The notes: generated by a model from the sequence alone, not told the origin. A DNA stretch of 64,000 nucleotides from Solea solea (GCF_958295425.1 NC_081147.1:4609290-4673289); one strand, 5' to 3'. Positions 1-12,545 are shown, numbered from the stretch's first letter. Numbers and translations are program-made.

Positions 1-164
1 GTGGGTCCTGAAAGCAGCACTTTAATCCCTGAATGTGTACATTTCTAATGTTTATTATTTGATGCCATTTTCATGAATATCCACATGGGGCAGGAAGCAC
101 AGCCTTATATGGTAATGCCAGGTCATTAATTATGCGTATATTCTCGCCCCATGCACACACATAC

Positions 165-284
165 GTTTGCTGAACTTGATGATGTAGTCACCTCCTGATG
201 TTTCTTTACACCAGGAAATGAACCTCTCGGAGGCAAAGGAGCGTGACTCTTCACTGCCGTGTCTGATGGTCGAATGGTCACATC
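165..284 (-). CDS. Candidate internal coding exon, unidentified
   Basis: This is a 120-bp segment on the minus strand. It is preceded by an acceptor-like tccTCACCATGCAG and followed directly by a donor-like GTATGT. One frame is open throughout and reads like protein, with CDHSTIRHG near the start, FASERFISWCKE in the middle and GDYIIKFSK at the end. I do not recognise the family. The open frame continues past both putative splice sites, from 333 down to 130, so openness alone does not define the exon. The pyrimidine tract before the acceptor is weak and the last exon base is C rather than G. No partner exon was found in the window. It could equally be a chance open frame. The flanks 1-164 and 285-581 show nothing else recognisable. 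Confidence 0.22.
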
Positions 285-581
285 CTGCATGGTGAGGACA
301 CACATTTCCAGTCATTATCCAAATGCTGTCCAACTCACACTTTGTAGGGACGCCAAGGCAACAGGTCTCATGCTGACTGTGAATGTTTTGTATGATTGGT
401 TTTGTTAGGATATGATACCATCTGGTTCACTTTTTGCCTCAAATGATTCATGAGACAGCACTGGTAGAGGAGCAGACTGACGGGCCGAGAGACTCAGAGA
501 GAACATCTAGTTGTCTGGGTAATGGCTTTGGTGAATTCTAAAAGAAAATCACACTAATAAGATTATTTTAAAATAAAATGT

Positions 582-765
582 TCTCCCGGGGTGTGTGTGG
601 GTTCTCTCTGGGTGCTCCAGTTTCCTCACACAGTCCAAAAACAAGCAGAAGTTAATTGGACACTCTAAATTGACCATAGTGTGAGAATAAATGCCTTGTG
701 CCCAGTGTCAGTTGGGATTGGCTCCAGCAGCCCCACGACCCTCATGGAGAGGATAAAAAAGTATT
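582..765 (+). repeat. V-SINE (DANA-like) copy, 5' truncated
   Basis: This reads in the sense direction of the fish V-SINE family. First comes the conserved core (gggttctctctgggtgctcc, then cagtttcctcacacagtcc), then the segment around ttaattggacactctaaatt, then the tail around gggattggctccagcagccc and gaggataaaaaagt. The tRNA-like head is missing. The tail lacks the usual dilution segment ending in ccagggtgtacc, so there is an internal deletion. The family assignment comes from memory of zebrafish DANA and related V-SINEs. Confidence 0.75.
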
Positions 766-2869
766 ATTTAATTACTGAGAAGAACTCAGAGAGTATTTTT
801 TAAGATATTTTTCCCCCTTACAAACCCAAATGTTAACACTGCCAATTAAACCATGGACTGCCAGTAATTTGCAGGCACTTCTGGCAAGGACACCATTTTG
901 GCCAACTACAGAATATCAGAAAAAAGGGAACTCATTACAAATGTGTTTTTTGTTTCCCTGGCACACCAGAGAGACATAGGAAAGTGATGTTGGTTGCTTC
1001 CGTTAGAAAACTCCAAAAAAGCACATTTTCTGTCGCTCTGTATACATCACCACGATTGGTTGTGTTGTTGTAGGTCTGACCAATTGTGTAGAAAGATTGC
1101 ACTTTTATCTACGTCCCTTTGGAAGTTCTCAATTGTACAGCGACCTTGGGTTTTCGTGAAAATTCACAGTTCCACAGTAGACCATGACTTCCTTTGATCC
1201 GGGGGTGTAGATTTCAGGAGAGGGATGATTGTATGGGGACGCATGTCTGACTTATCTGACTTATTTAATGCTGTTATTTATCTATATTTGTGTGCTCCCT
1301 TTTACTGCTCACAGTATAACCAGACTATAAATAGTCCTTGCTGTGCCTAAAGAAATATAAAGGCAGAACTTTAGATCTAGAACTTAATGTATGATGTGAC
1401 TCACAGTGCCTGTTTACTGCGGTGATATTGTTTCATTTATCTTTACAACTTTCATTTTAAAAAAGTAAGCGATAGACATATAAGAGACAAATGACACTGT
1501 TTTTTTTAATATCTGATCTTTCTGAATAGAAGCACAGCACCGTCAGAGGAAACTGGTGCAGTCGTCTAAATGCAGAAAAATGCAATATGCCACATTATGT
1601 AAACACCTGTCATCACTTCACACACGCCTGATGCTCCTTTGGTAAAGTTTCACGAAAACATCAGCACCTTATTACTCCCAATATTTTTGGCTGCACAAGA
1701 CATATGGCAGACAGAAAAAAAAAGCAATTTATTGCCGTTATTATCAAATTCATGGTACCCAGAAAGTTTTTGCACTCCTCAAAGTGACAATTATAGAACC
1801 ATTAAAGACTAAGATGCCTCCAGCAGTTGTGACAGTTTAGTTTCCACACAGTGATGTAGGCTACTGATGGCCTATATTTTTTGTAATTCTGCATAAATCG
1901 CAATGCCTCCTCAGCAAGGCTATTAAATTACCCACATATACCAAGGAACTGTTTTTTGTTTTTGTTTGTTTTTATGACATATTGTGTCTTAATGTGTATA
2001 TTTGGTGTGGTCATACTTTTATAGCAGTACTTCAAATAGTGGGGTGGGCAGTGGTTTATGCAGATAAATAAATAAATATGATCAGGTTCTGAGTAGTATT
2101 TCAAAAAGAAAGCAAATGGAGGATGAGAGTGGACAAAAAAAAAAACTAAGCAGCAAAAACTAACATTCTCCCTCCCTGCGATGCTTAAACCTCAAGAAGT
2201 GAGGAGACTCATGGTATATGGAGTATGTTGGTCGAAGATATGCTCCCACTTTCAACAGTGGATTCTCCATCTTTTAGAAGATTTGTGAGCAAGATCCCCA
2301 TCCAGGCTAGCAACGATAGCTTACCTTGATAGCCTAGCATTGCCTCAACAAGTTAGTGCTTCTGTGCTATGGGCTATAATATAAGTCGACATAACGTCAA
2401 TTTGAATCACGTCAGTCTGTATCCAGATAAAACATACAAAAACAATATACAGTGGTAGGCTCTAGCAATGATTTTAATATAAATACGTGTAAAGTTACAG
2501 TATCTCTATCACAATATTGCACCATGAGCCATAACTGTGGCCATTATATTGTACTGTTGTTAGCCTTAAGCTACAGCTCAGTCATTATGCCACACCACAT
2601 CACCTCCTACTGGATGTGTAATGAAATGCTGTCTAAGAAAGACAAAGAAAATAGTTCACTGCTTCACCATGAGAACAAAGTCATTACTGTGTTCAAAATG
2701 TGACACACGACCCTAAAGTCCATTTGAAACGACTGTCACATAGATATATCCTGCGTTGACTAAATGAACTGTTTTGACCTCCTGTATAATTACGGAAAAT
2801 AATGACCTGTGTTTTCTTGTCGACACGCCACGATCAATAAATCAGGCGAAATGAGCGCAGTGATATTCA

Positions 2870-3235
2870 TGTTGTAATGACTTGATGGTACCAGGGAAGC
2901 ATCGATTAGCTGCTTGTTTCCAATTAGCAATGCAGGTCTTAGTCTCCACATATCATATAAATGATTAATAGATCAATATTACATTAATGTTGCATTATAC
3001 ATACTAAACTAAACTGTACAGCAATGACAATCCAACATATCAATAGCATTGGCAATTACTACAAATGCTGCATAGCATAATTAAACCATGATTAGCTCTT
3101 CTTAGGAATATCTTTTTACATTCATCTCTCATTTCTTCAGTTTCTAATTAGCATGGATAATAATTATCAGGGCCGACTTGTCTCTTCATGAAACAAAACA
3201 CAGATGGATAATTATGGAATCACATTAATGGCATT
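2870..3235. promoter_or_regulatory. Candidate conserved non-coding element (homeodomain-site rich)
   Basis: This repeat-free stretch contains an unusual density of homeodomain-type cores: caattagc, atgattaat, cataattaa, tgattagc, ctaattagc and ataattat, spread over about 350 bp. It lacks microsatellites and transposon ends. That composition is typical of vertebrate developmental enhancers, but AT-rich DNA gives such motifs by chance, so the call is inference only. Confidence 0.2.
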
Positions 3236-3591
3236 TATGTGTGCACATGCTGGGGCCAGGCACAGTGCTGTTATGCATACATGAATAACACAATAAAACA
3301 ACACGTATAAAACGATAGAGGTCTCCTTCTGGTTTGCAAAATAGCTAGGAAGTAAGAAAATATTGATTACCCACCAGGGGGCAACTCTAACCCACTCTAA
3401 CCAACGCTGAAATAAGATGTTGAATATGGCTGCACTATACATAGAAATAAACAAAAGGCATTACATGGCTAGTGTGTTGGAATGAACACACATGTGTGTC
3501 TGTTGGAAGTGAACAGCAGCTTTAAGTATGGTCCATTTTGGGAGAGATCTCATGATTAAAAGGAAAAAAAACCTCTTTGGGGAAGGAGAGT

Positions 3592-3634
3592 TGTGTGTGT
3601 GTGTGGGGGGGAGGGGAGTGAGAGAGAGAGAGAC
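3592..3634. repeat. GT then GA compound microsatellite
   Basis: About seven GT units (3592-3605) are followed by a G-run and then about eight GA units (3619-3634). Confidence 0.9.
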
Positions 3635-3809
3635 GCGTTAACCTGGGAGTGTTTGAAGACAGCCTGCTTCATTTCAGTTTGCTCTTAGAGGTCATCCCTT
3701 TAAAGGATGGTGCCACCGTTTAGAAAGAGCTTTTAACCTGACCACACCACACACACAGTGTGGTTTCCATCAACTTCAAGGACATTGCATTGACTTACTC
3801 CAACTTTAA

Positions 3810-4423
3810 AGGTGACATAGACCGGAAGCTCAAATTAACGCTGCGTTTGTGTGTGTATCTGCGTCATTACCTCGTTTATGAAACCCTAAAGTTTCAGAAC
3901 AAACAGTTCAGCCACTGCTGAGAAAATAGGGTTTTATTGTTTTCCTGGGCTCTGCGAAGCGGATCACTTCCGTATGTTGATGTTGTCATCAGTATACCTC
4001 ACCACTCCTCTCACCAGTGTAGCGCCTCCTGGTGCGGGCACTAGTTGCGGTTGCGTACATTCAACCGTAGAAGAAGAAGAGCTACTCTCGTTGTAGCTGC
4101 TGAGATGCAGAGGATCCACCGTGCCAGAGGGGGAGCTGTGTATCTGAGAGCCGGCCTATCTATTACGTCACTTCCAGGTACCTTGCCAATCACAGGACAG
4201 TAGGAAAGCTCTCGTTGGCTGGCCAATCACAACACAGTCCACATTCTCGGAGCGTGTGATTTTGGTCTGAAACAGCGCGGCTGACGAGAGCGTCAGTGAG
4301 GAGATATTTCGATTTGCTCGTTTGCAGCGACTAGGAGGTTTTGAACCATGAAAACAAGTTAATATATGTAAGTAGACCTCCATAACTAACATATATGTGC
4401 GATACGAGCATTCAATGTCACCT
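3810..4423. mobile_element. TTAA-flanked MITE (piggyBac-type target), 614 bp
   Basis: The ends are inverted: aggtgacata at the left and aatgtcacct at the right, matching at 9 of 10 positions as inverted repeats. Both are flanked by TTAA (3806-3809 and 4424-4427). TTAA duplication is the hallmark of piggyBac-type transposition. The interior has no transposase and includes CCAATCACA motifs and a short GAA run. Minus-strand open frames of 61 and 101 codons inside it have no recognisable content. Piggybac-related mobilisation is inferred from the target site only. Confidence 0.6.
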
Positions 4424-4427
4424 TTAA

Positions 4428-4979
4428 CCATAACTACTACTGGCCTAGACCTAACCCTTACCTCATCCTGCACATGTATTCACCTTAAAAATTTAATTTA
4501 TGTCCCTATATTAAGTTCCCATAATGTGACTTAGGTTCCCAAAACATGAGTAATACCTGGACCACACATGCACAGGTTTATGCAGCTTTTCTATTTAAAA
4601 CGCTAAATCAACTTCCATTGATTCTGGCAGCCTAAACAAAGTGTTATCCCTCACCATTTAATGCCAAACTACAATTCAAATTCCAAACTTCAATTCCATC
4701 CCCGGGTGCTTTCTTTATCTTTGCAATATTTCTCTGTCTCTGAATAAATTTAAGTAAAAGCGACTCAACAGCCAAGGCTAAATCCTGACACAGTGTTCCA
4801 TCATATAGCCATAGACACAATTACAATTCTGCAGTTCCTCTGGGATTGTGCAGGGTTTTGGTGGGATTGATTGCACTGTAGCTTTCCCAATAGACATTTT
4901 TTCATGAAAAAATGTTCTTTAAAATGTTAAAAACTATGTACATTCTCACTGCCCACATACCGTTCAACTACAATGATGC
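4428..4979. other. No gene or repeat recognised
   Basis: Ordinary AT-rich sequence between two transposon insertions. There are no open frames of interest and no hairpin or tandem repeat. Confidence 0.6.
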
Positions 4980-4987
4980 AAAACAAT

Positions 4988-5797
4988 TAGAGATGTTCCG
5001 ATACCCTTTTTTCCGTCCCGATACCGATTCCGATACTTGTGCTGTGGGTATCGGCCGATACAGAGTACCAATACCGATACTAGTGAGTTATAAAAAAAAA
5101 TATATCATACTACGCCTGCATGACTGTGATATGATTATCATTGGTGGTAAGGTTTGGCTCAGGTTAAACCCTCTGTAAAACATGAACAAATACAGCAAAT
5201 GGACACCATTTATTTTTACCAGTGATATGTTATTTCGTTTTCAGCTTGTACGTTTGTTTTGACTCTGGTCCAAACACCGCAGCACTGGCAGAGCTTCATG
5301 TTTCCATGACGACTGACCGGGAAAGGACGCGCGTGACATCATTTTTACATGACTCCATATTGTTAAAATGAGTCTCTGAAGTAACGCTAAACTTTAAAAA
5401 CAGAGGCACACATACGCTGGTTAGTTGTAGCGCTGCTCTTTTCGTTTAATAAACGGGCCGCTCCAGTTTGACTGTAGGCGCGCTGACGGAGCTAGCGCAG
5501 CTAACAGCGCTAACGGATCTAACTGGTAAATACTGCCAAACCGCCGACATGATAAGCTAACGTTAGCTCCTTGTCTACAGGTGTCGGGTGATCAGTTCTT
5601 CTTCACACCTCTAAAACAGCACAGCGCAACTGTTTCAAGAGCGGCGAAGAAGAACTGTGTCAGAGCTAACGGAGCTCTAATAAATTACGTGGTATCGGAT
5701 TGGTGCGTGGACTCCAGTACTCGCCGATACCGATGCCCACATTTTCGGCAGTATCGGAGGCATTTCTGATACTGGTATCGGAATCGGAACAACTCTA
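4988..5797 (+). mobile_element. hAT-type non-autonomous transposon, family A copy 1 (810 bp)
   Basis: The element starts tagagatgttccgatacc and ends ggaatcggaacaactcta. It is flanked by a perfect 8-bp target duplication, aaaacaat (4980-4987 and 5798-5805), the length used by hAT transposases. The subterminal regions carry repeated gataccgat / atcggtatc motifs, probably transposase-binding repeats. No transposase frame is present. A second copy of the same family in inverse orientation is at 38351-39061. This copy has 66 bp (5656-5721) that the other lacks. The interior is locally GC-rich with repeated gctaacg motifs. Confidence 0.9.
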
Positions 5798-6684
5798 AAA
5801 ACAATGTAATTAGCCAATCACAGGTATGTTCACATGGTGCAGATGAACTGTTGAAGTTCAAACTGAGAACGCAGAACTGAAATTCAACCTTTTCTCATGG
5901 ATACATAGAACCAGGCACATGGGAACCAGTTCAATCTCAGAACCAATTTTGAATTCCCATGCCTACCGACCCCATTTAGCATTTGGTATTTGGCATTTTG
6001 CATTTAGAACCACAGCGAACACAATATCTTGGTAAGCCCTGTTCACTGCAGCATCTTTAACTTAACCAGCAAAACCCAACATAACTAATAAACAGCTGAT
6101 GTTCAAACAGCAAAGAGGGGCAGTTGTTTTTCTCTCTGTTTTAAATACTTAAGTCTACTCATCAGAACTGAACACATTCAACTGTGCTTGACCTTTAAGA
6201 CTAGACAGAGCATTTGCAAATTTACGATCACCTTTATCACGCAGTGACAGCCAGAAGGATCTTTAATCATCTTTAATGCATGGAGTCACTGTCTTAAGTG
6301 TATTTAATCATCTTTAGTCTGGACTTGAAGGGACAGTCAGAGAGTCCTTTTCTATCCATCCGTCTCAAGTCTAGACAGTGGCATTGTCAAGGGTCCTCCA
6401 TCATCTACAATAGGGGAAAGTTTACATCGCAGTATTATGTGCTGTGTGAGATTGTGCAGACTTCAGAGTGTGTGTTCTTGCCATAGAAAAAAGGTCAGAT
6501 ATGATGAAAGATTCAAAGAGGCCTAGTGGTACGTTATAATGAAACTGCCAGATGAGGGAAGCTGATTATGAAAAACAATTTACTTGAAAACAACAGGAAA
6601 TCACTGGTTTGTGATTTTCCATTTTGAGGTCTCAAGATCTGCAGTTTGGTGACCAGCTCAGGTAGAAGTGTTTGGAAATAAAGT

Positions 6685-6860
6685 AAGGGTGCATTCACAT
6701 CAGCCCTTCTTAATCGAACCCTAGTTGGTTTGCATGAAAAGGTCACTCCGTTTGGGGAGGGTTTGGAGAACCGAAATCTAATGCGCACCAGGAAACATAA
6801 GGTGTTGGTTCGCTTCCACTGAACTAAATGCAGCAAGTGGACTAAAATGGAGGGCATTGT
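6685..6860 (+). repeat. Dispersed repeat shared with 39196-39290
   Basis: The segment ggtgcattcacatcagcc, followed by ttcttaatcgaaccctagt and gtttgc, reappears in diverged form at 39196-39290. The start resembles fish MITEs that begin ggtgcattcacacc. No terminal repeats or target duplication could be defined, so the boundaries are approximate. Confidence 0.5.
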
Positions 6861-8269
6861 GGGTAAACATACGTGCTTGTAGAACGATAGGTGGGAGAAA
6901 TTGATGCTACTTATGACAGAGAAGGTTCATTCTCTTTTTGGAGGAGGACATGAGGACAGGTGGAGTAACTAAGGGGACACAAGGGAGAGGACAAGATGAA
7001 GGCAGATGATCCAGTGTGGCGACCCCGAAGAAGATCTGCAGCTGGAAAAAGAAGCTTGGGGTGGATTTTACTGAGAAGGCAAGAACTGGCAGGTCACTAG
7101 CCCTAACCCTAACCACTGTGAACCCTAAAGCTCTCCAGGGACATTATAAAACAATGGAGAAGTAAGCTCAGTATCTGGACAGTGCCCATCTCATTCTCGC
7201 CAGATTTGGGTCCAGACAATATGCAATAGCATCATATGATAAGCTTAGCAGGACCTTGTCTGCGTGAGACTCTTTCAAAAACAGCAGAAGATTCTTGAGG
7301 TGAGGAGGTGACACCTAGGTTTAGCATGCGAGAAGGAGGACACTCATAAAATTCACATTGGCTGTGGATTCTCTGGAGTATCTAGGAGCCGGTGAGAGAA
7401 TCGTAAAACTCTTGAATCTCAAATTCTGTAGACATTTGCATTCACATGTACAGCCCCTGTGCACAATCTCTGAGGAATCATGGGTTCGGGGGTGGGTTAT
7501 GTCTAAAAGGAGCTGTAGAATCGCATACAAACTGACTTGTTACTCCTTGATGGTCACCTCTGCCGTCACTCCACTTTCCAGACCCATAGACTAGATCAGC
7601 GACAGACTATACATTAGAATTAGACGCAAGCCCATGTTCAATTAGGGTAAAATAGGGTGAATTTAAATGGCAATTTTCTTTTTAATTGCTTTATTGAAAA
7701 TAATAAAGCACATTGAATGCAACACACAGGATATTGTTGGCATCCATGGTGGACACTATCCTTTTCCACCACCACAATGGTTGTGTACTTTCAGTTATCA
7801 GTGGTAATAGTCCAACAGGAGCTCATTAAGGGTGACTGACTGCGAAAATGGTATTATACTCATAAGTAGGGGTGTCTTGATCCTCCAAAGCCTTAATTTG
7901 ATTTTTGATTTTAAGGTAACAATTCAATTCAATTCTCCACCTTTGAATTTTGAGGAAGTTTGGCTCCAAATGAGGACGTCTACGTCCTTATGGTGCATGC
8001 AGAGACGTCCTGTGCTATGCTACACGTGCTTATGTTCTGTGGTTTTCTTGTGGCAAAACTCAAAATATTTCCACACTGCCTGATATCAGAGAAGCAAATC
8101 AATATCAGATTCAACGTCAGATCACGTCCCCTGCGCTGCTCCCCACTCTTCCTCCTCCTTCTCTCCACCACTTAGCTCCCAGTCCACTACTTGGTATTTA
8201 TGAAAATCAGGAATAAGGCAGAGTTACCCTCAGAAGAGGGGTTTTAGTTACCCTTTTAAAAAAGAAGCA

Positions 8270-8490
8270 GAGATAATGATATAAACAACTGAAACCTTTC
8301 GCTGGAGCATTAATTTAAAACTTGCATGAGTCATCTATGTTTTGTTGAGGAACAATTACCAAAAGTGTCAGACCACAGAGTATAAATCAGGCTCAACACG
8401 CCCTAATCATTTCAGAATGCTGCACCTTATGATTAAGCGCATTAACCGAGGACGGATTAATAGTCATCTACTGCGCTGCCTCGCAAAACT
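8270..8490. promoter_or_regulatory. Candidate conserved non-coding element
   Basis: A repeat-free block with many short transcription-factor-like cores (gagataatgata, gcattaattt, tgagtcat, gaacaattacc, cctaatcatt, tgattaagcgcattaac, ggattaatag). A functional role is inferred from composition only. Confidence 0.2.
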
Positions 8491-10009
8491 TTAAACTAAA
8501 CGTTATTGTGCTTGGCAACTCACGCTCTGAATTTCTCGGATAAACTTTTTATCTTTCAGACTGTCCCTGTGGAAATAACACCACCACAGAGAACAAGCAC
8601 CCTGGGGAATAAGCCAGCAGTGCAACACTTTGTGGATTTCACACCATGGAGTGTGGAGGGTGCTACTTTGTCCCTTCACTGCTGCCATAGTGTGAGTTTG
8701 TCCAGAGGGGCCCCGACAGTGCTGTCCTGTGCTGCCTTCGTCTGCACAACTGATTTCTCACAGTCCTTCTGCTGTTTTTATCTTTGTTTTCCTTTTTTTG
8801 TCTTGTCTTCTCGTGTCATTACACACACAGAGGGAGAACTGGTGTGATGTGTAAGGATCCGGTTGTGCGTCTGTCAGCAATGCGTGCGCGCTGCTCTTAT
8901 TTTACACAAACACAATGCATCACTTGTGAATGTACAGACGTGTGTGGGCTTTGATTTAGGGGAGACAAAGAGAGCGATTATGGAAGATTTACCTTTGTGT
9001 ATCTGCAGCACCAAAACAAATGATTCGAGGACAAAAAGAAATGTGAGAGGTAAATTGAAAGTGCTTTTGTCTGTCTGAGGCAGACCAGGTTTATTCAATC
9101 ATCTTTTCGCACCACAGTGTGCAATAGCAGGACAACTTTTTCCTCTGGTGGCAGCTGAAAACCCTTTATTTCTACCTCAGCTGCTCTCAATTCACTTTTA
9201 ACCGACTTTCGAATAGCACAGCTCGACGTGTCAGAGGAAACTACATTTCACACTATAATGATGATTCTGTGTGAGTCACTCCTCTGTATTTTTTTGTCGG
9301 CAGTGGCCTTGAAGAAGATGAGTAATTTAAACAGGGAAGAATCTGATTTGCTCACTGACTTTGAAGTAAATCGATTGAAAAACACTAGACTTGTCAGGGC
9401 CATGAGATAAAAAGTAGAGGAATTTAGGCTTTTTTTACCATTTAAATGAAGTCAATATGTTTCTGCACTGCGTGTCTTGCGGTCATGTTTATGTTTGTCA
9501 AAAAAAAATTGTTTAACTGTTCGATGTATTATTTGAATCAATGACTGTTGTTTTTGACGCATAAAAGTGCATATTTTATCAGTGCAGTTTCATTGCTTGA
9601 ACAATGTGGTTCTCAGATGGTTGTTCTTTCTATGGAAAACGAGATTTGTTGTTTTAGCAGTGCCATAACGACAATAGAGGATAATTATTTCTATTTCACT
9701 TTACTGGAACACATCCAGAAAATATGTATGCAGTTTTTGTTGTTTTAAAAAGGTGTCAAGTATTTAGCGTGATCTACTCTTACACTTGAACAATAACACA
9801 GCTCTGTTAATACTGGAGTGGAACCTTAATTAATGATACTGGTAAATCCTGTGTTTGACCTACTATTTCATTTAGAGACATGCTTAAGCATTACATACAC
9901 ATGTTGCATGAGTTTAACTCATTGACAGCTCGCTAATATATAAGACCAGCTTTAAGTCAAATCACTTCGTTCCAAATTCCACTTATCACAGAATTTAACA
10001 GACAGAAAA

Positions 10010-10014
<5 letters not shown>

Positions 10015-10042
<28 letters not shown>
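10015..10042. repeat. (AT)n microsatellite
   Basis: Uninterrupted TA dinucleotides followed by imperfect atata motifs up to about 10060. Confidence 0.95.
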
Positions 10043-10048
<6 letters not shown>

Positions 10049-11417
10049 TAAATATATAGATATGTGAAAGTGAAAGGTAGTTTTGTAAATTATAATAAAA
10101 AAAAGAAATTCTACAAAAAATTGAGGGGAAAATGTCAACAGAGGGGTTTATCACAGAATATCTGAAAATCTGGATTTATATTGTTTTAAATTCCTCCCTT
10201 TTCTACCTATTTAGACTGGATGTTGTACACTTACTAGGGCATTTCTTCTTGTCTAACGTGTGTCAAACCCTACAATTGCATTCAGCCAGCGAGATAATAA
10301 TGTCTTTCCTGCTCCTCCATTGACACACTTATTGAGATGTTAATATTTAGTGCTTAAATCAATGAAATGTATTTTATGAAAAAGTATACATTGTGTTCAC
10401 TTATGCAGATTTGTTTCTTTATTTCTGAATTTTATGTTATGAGAACCAGCAAGAAAAATTTAAGCAGAAGAATGGAGGCTCTTTACATTTCTTTCAAACT
10501 GCTTGGACCAAAAAGCAACGACTGAATGCTACAAATCTTCACAGCTGAGCATGCATCTCAGACCAAAACAAAAATCATCCATGACATCCTTCCACTGTCG
10601 AAGATCCACATCATCTTATTTCTCTCCTTGATTTAAGTATTTTAAGCCAAAGGAAAAACAAAAATGCTCTGGAAGTAAGAGAGTCACCTTCAGTTGGCTG
10701 TTGACCTACTTTCAGCCGGTTGATCCTGCTCCATTGCTGCATTCAATTAAAATGTGGCAACTTGTAATTATGAGATACACATTGCTTAAAGGTCATCCTG
10801 AAATTTTGAGCTAATGTTTTTTTTTCCTGCAGTACAATAGACTGGTCACCGAAACAGAGGCATATTTATGTAGAAAACACATATCACCTGTTGTCTTGTG
10901 ATACAGGATTCTGCATAATTCTTGAGAATAAGTCACATTTGTGATCCTTTGATATTCATGTTTTTTCAATGATGTTGAAGATTTGACTCAAAGAATGAGT
11001 CGCTTGAATGGCTCAACGTCACCCTCTCCCTCCCTGCTGAATGTCCATGCTTGGTACAGACCCTAACCTTTAATTTCCCAGAGGTTAAAACACTGCCTGG
11101 AACAATGAATGAAAGTCCCGAGGAGCACCGGGGATATTTAATCCCCTAAATCCCTACATACTGTTAATCCTGTTCAGATGCGGTGTTTAAGAAACCTTTC
11201 GCAGCTTTGGTGGGCAGTCGGCAAATTTGATCCGTCTTGGTTTTCACATGCAAATAAGACTCGGCCCAGAGGCTGGTCACGATACACCTGAAGGTGATGA
11301 ATGGAAAATAAAGCTAAATCTGCAAACAATAACTTAGTTGATTAGTTACAACAATATAATCACACAGCAATTTGGATCATTTCATTTTAGTGTCATCAGC
11401 CCAACTGATATACTCAC
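10043..11417. other. No gene or repeat recognised
   Basis: AT-rich DNA with open frames below 65 codons and no recognisable transposon ends or tandem repeats. Confidence 0.6.
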
Positions 11418-11671
11418 TTATTGTGTACTGCTTTATCCTCCATAATAAGTGTCATAAGTGGCTGGAGCTAATACCAGCTGTTATAGTGGTACAAAAAGGT
11501 GGGGTACAGCCTGGACACGTCACTAGTCCATTGCAGTCCAGCATAAAGAGACAAACAACCATTCACTCTCACATTCACACCTACGGTCAATTTAGTGTCC
11601 AATTAACCTCTGTATGTTTTTGGACTTAAGGACCAAACTGGAGGAGAAAACGCACAGGGACAGCATGCAAC
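11418..11671 (-). repeat. V-SINE copy, antisense, head missing
   Basis: In plus orientation it runs from the tail (tgctttatcctcc at about 11428) through gctggagctaataccagctg, ggggtacagcctggacacgt and ccattgcagtcc. It continues through cattcacacctacggtcaat and gtgtccaattaacc to the core remnant at aggagaaaacgcacaggg. This is the reverse complement of the same family as 582-765 and is one of the two more complete copies in the window. Confidence 0.8.
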
Positions 11672-12545
11672 GTCTTCAGGGGTGTCAAACTCTGGCCTAA
11701 TAATAAATCTATGTTGCTTTAAATAGTGCATTGACAATAAACTACATTTTCACAATGCATGGCAATGACGGCATCTCGCCAATAGATCGCAGTGTTTACA
11801 TTAGGGTTTAATTACTACTACAAGTGAGATTAAGCAGATATCGACAAATGATCCTTAAATGTTCAGGAGGTAAAAGACTGATGCAGATAAAAAAAACTGT
11901 TTCATGAAAAATGGAAAGGCGAAATATGTTTGTAATGTAAAAAAAAAACGGTATTTATTTTGTGGTATGAGGCGGTTTTAAGGCAAATTTTAAATGTTTT
12001 GGTCATTTTGTTTTAGACAATATTTTAATCAGATATCATATCTTAAAAATTAATAAATGTATATCTAAAAAAAATATTTATTTCAGAAATAATTTTAATA
12101 CAAAACTATAGTCTTTTTTTCCTACGGAAAAGCTAAACTACATATTTCTAATGGTAAGACAAAAACAAGCCAAATTAAAACTTTAATAAGTTTTTTTTAA
12201 TACATTTGTGTAATTATCATTATGTAAATCTGATTAAATCTGAAGGATTTCAAATAAAAGAAATGTCACAAAATAACACATTTGAACTTGAATAACTCTG
12301 GTGCAGGGGGAGAGTGGTTTACAAAGTGACAGAGACTTAAGTTCCCAGTTGGAAACGGCTGTCTAATGGAAAGAAAACATGTCATACCTGAACTATTGTA
12401 TAGTTCCGTAGGCTGTCGACAGGCAGCCAGCACTGACAGCCTAAGCTGATGTTGTCTGATCTGCCGCAGTTTAACAGTATTTTCAGCAACCACACAGTCA
12501 TTAGTTTGTCAGAATATTAATGCCATGTGACTTATTTGTCTAATG
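11672..12545. other. No gene; dispersed repeat at 12250-12500
   Basis: Very AT-rich DNA with many A and T runs. Its last 250 bp belong to a dispersed repeat listed separately. The 75-codon minus frame at 12266-12493 lies within that repeat and is not a gene. Confidence 0.6.
12250..12500. repeat. Dispersed repeat shared with 35790-36080
   Basis: The segment gtcacaaaataacacatttg (12264 onward) and the segment tggtttacaaagtgacag (12313 onward) both recur at 35790-36080, in rearranged order and diverged. The two copies share the distinctive tttacaaagtgaca and acacatttgaactt blocks. The family is not known to me. Confidence 0.5.

Larger units (their letters stand above)
766..3809. other. No gene seen; AT-rich single-copy-like DNA
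   Basis: All open frames here are under 85 codons and none resembles a known domain. Poly-A and poly-T runs are common (for example 1711-1722 and 2135-2145). The stretch at 2870-3235 is listed separately as a possible regulatory element, and a GT/GA microsatellite lies at 3592-3634. Confidence 0.6.
5806..10014. other. No gene seen; short dispersed repeat and one possible regulatory stretch
   Basis: Open frames are at most 113 codons (8506-8847 plus), without known domains. A mobile-repeat fragment (6685-6860) and a possible conserved element (8270-8490) are listed separately. A possible splice acceptor (tttttatctttcag at about 8547-8560) precedes an open stretch, but no domain or partner exon supports it. 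Confidence 0.55.

Noticed and set aside
8506..8847. 113-codon frame after a possible splice acceptor
   Set aside because: No domain, no donor and low-complexity T-rich tail; the opposite strand is also partly open.
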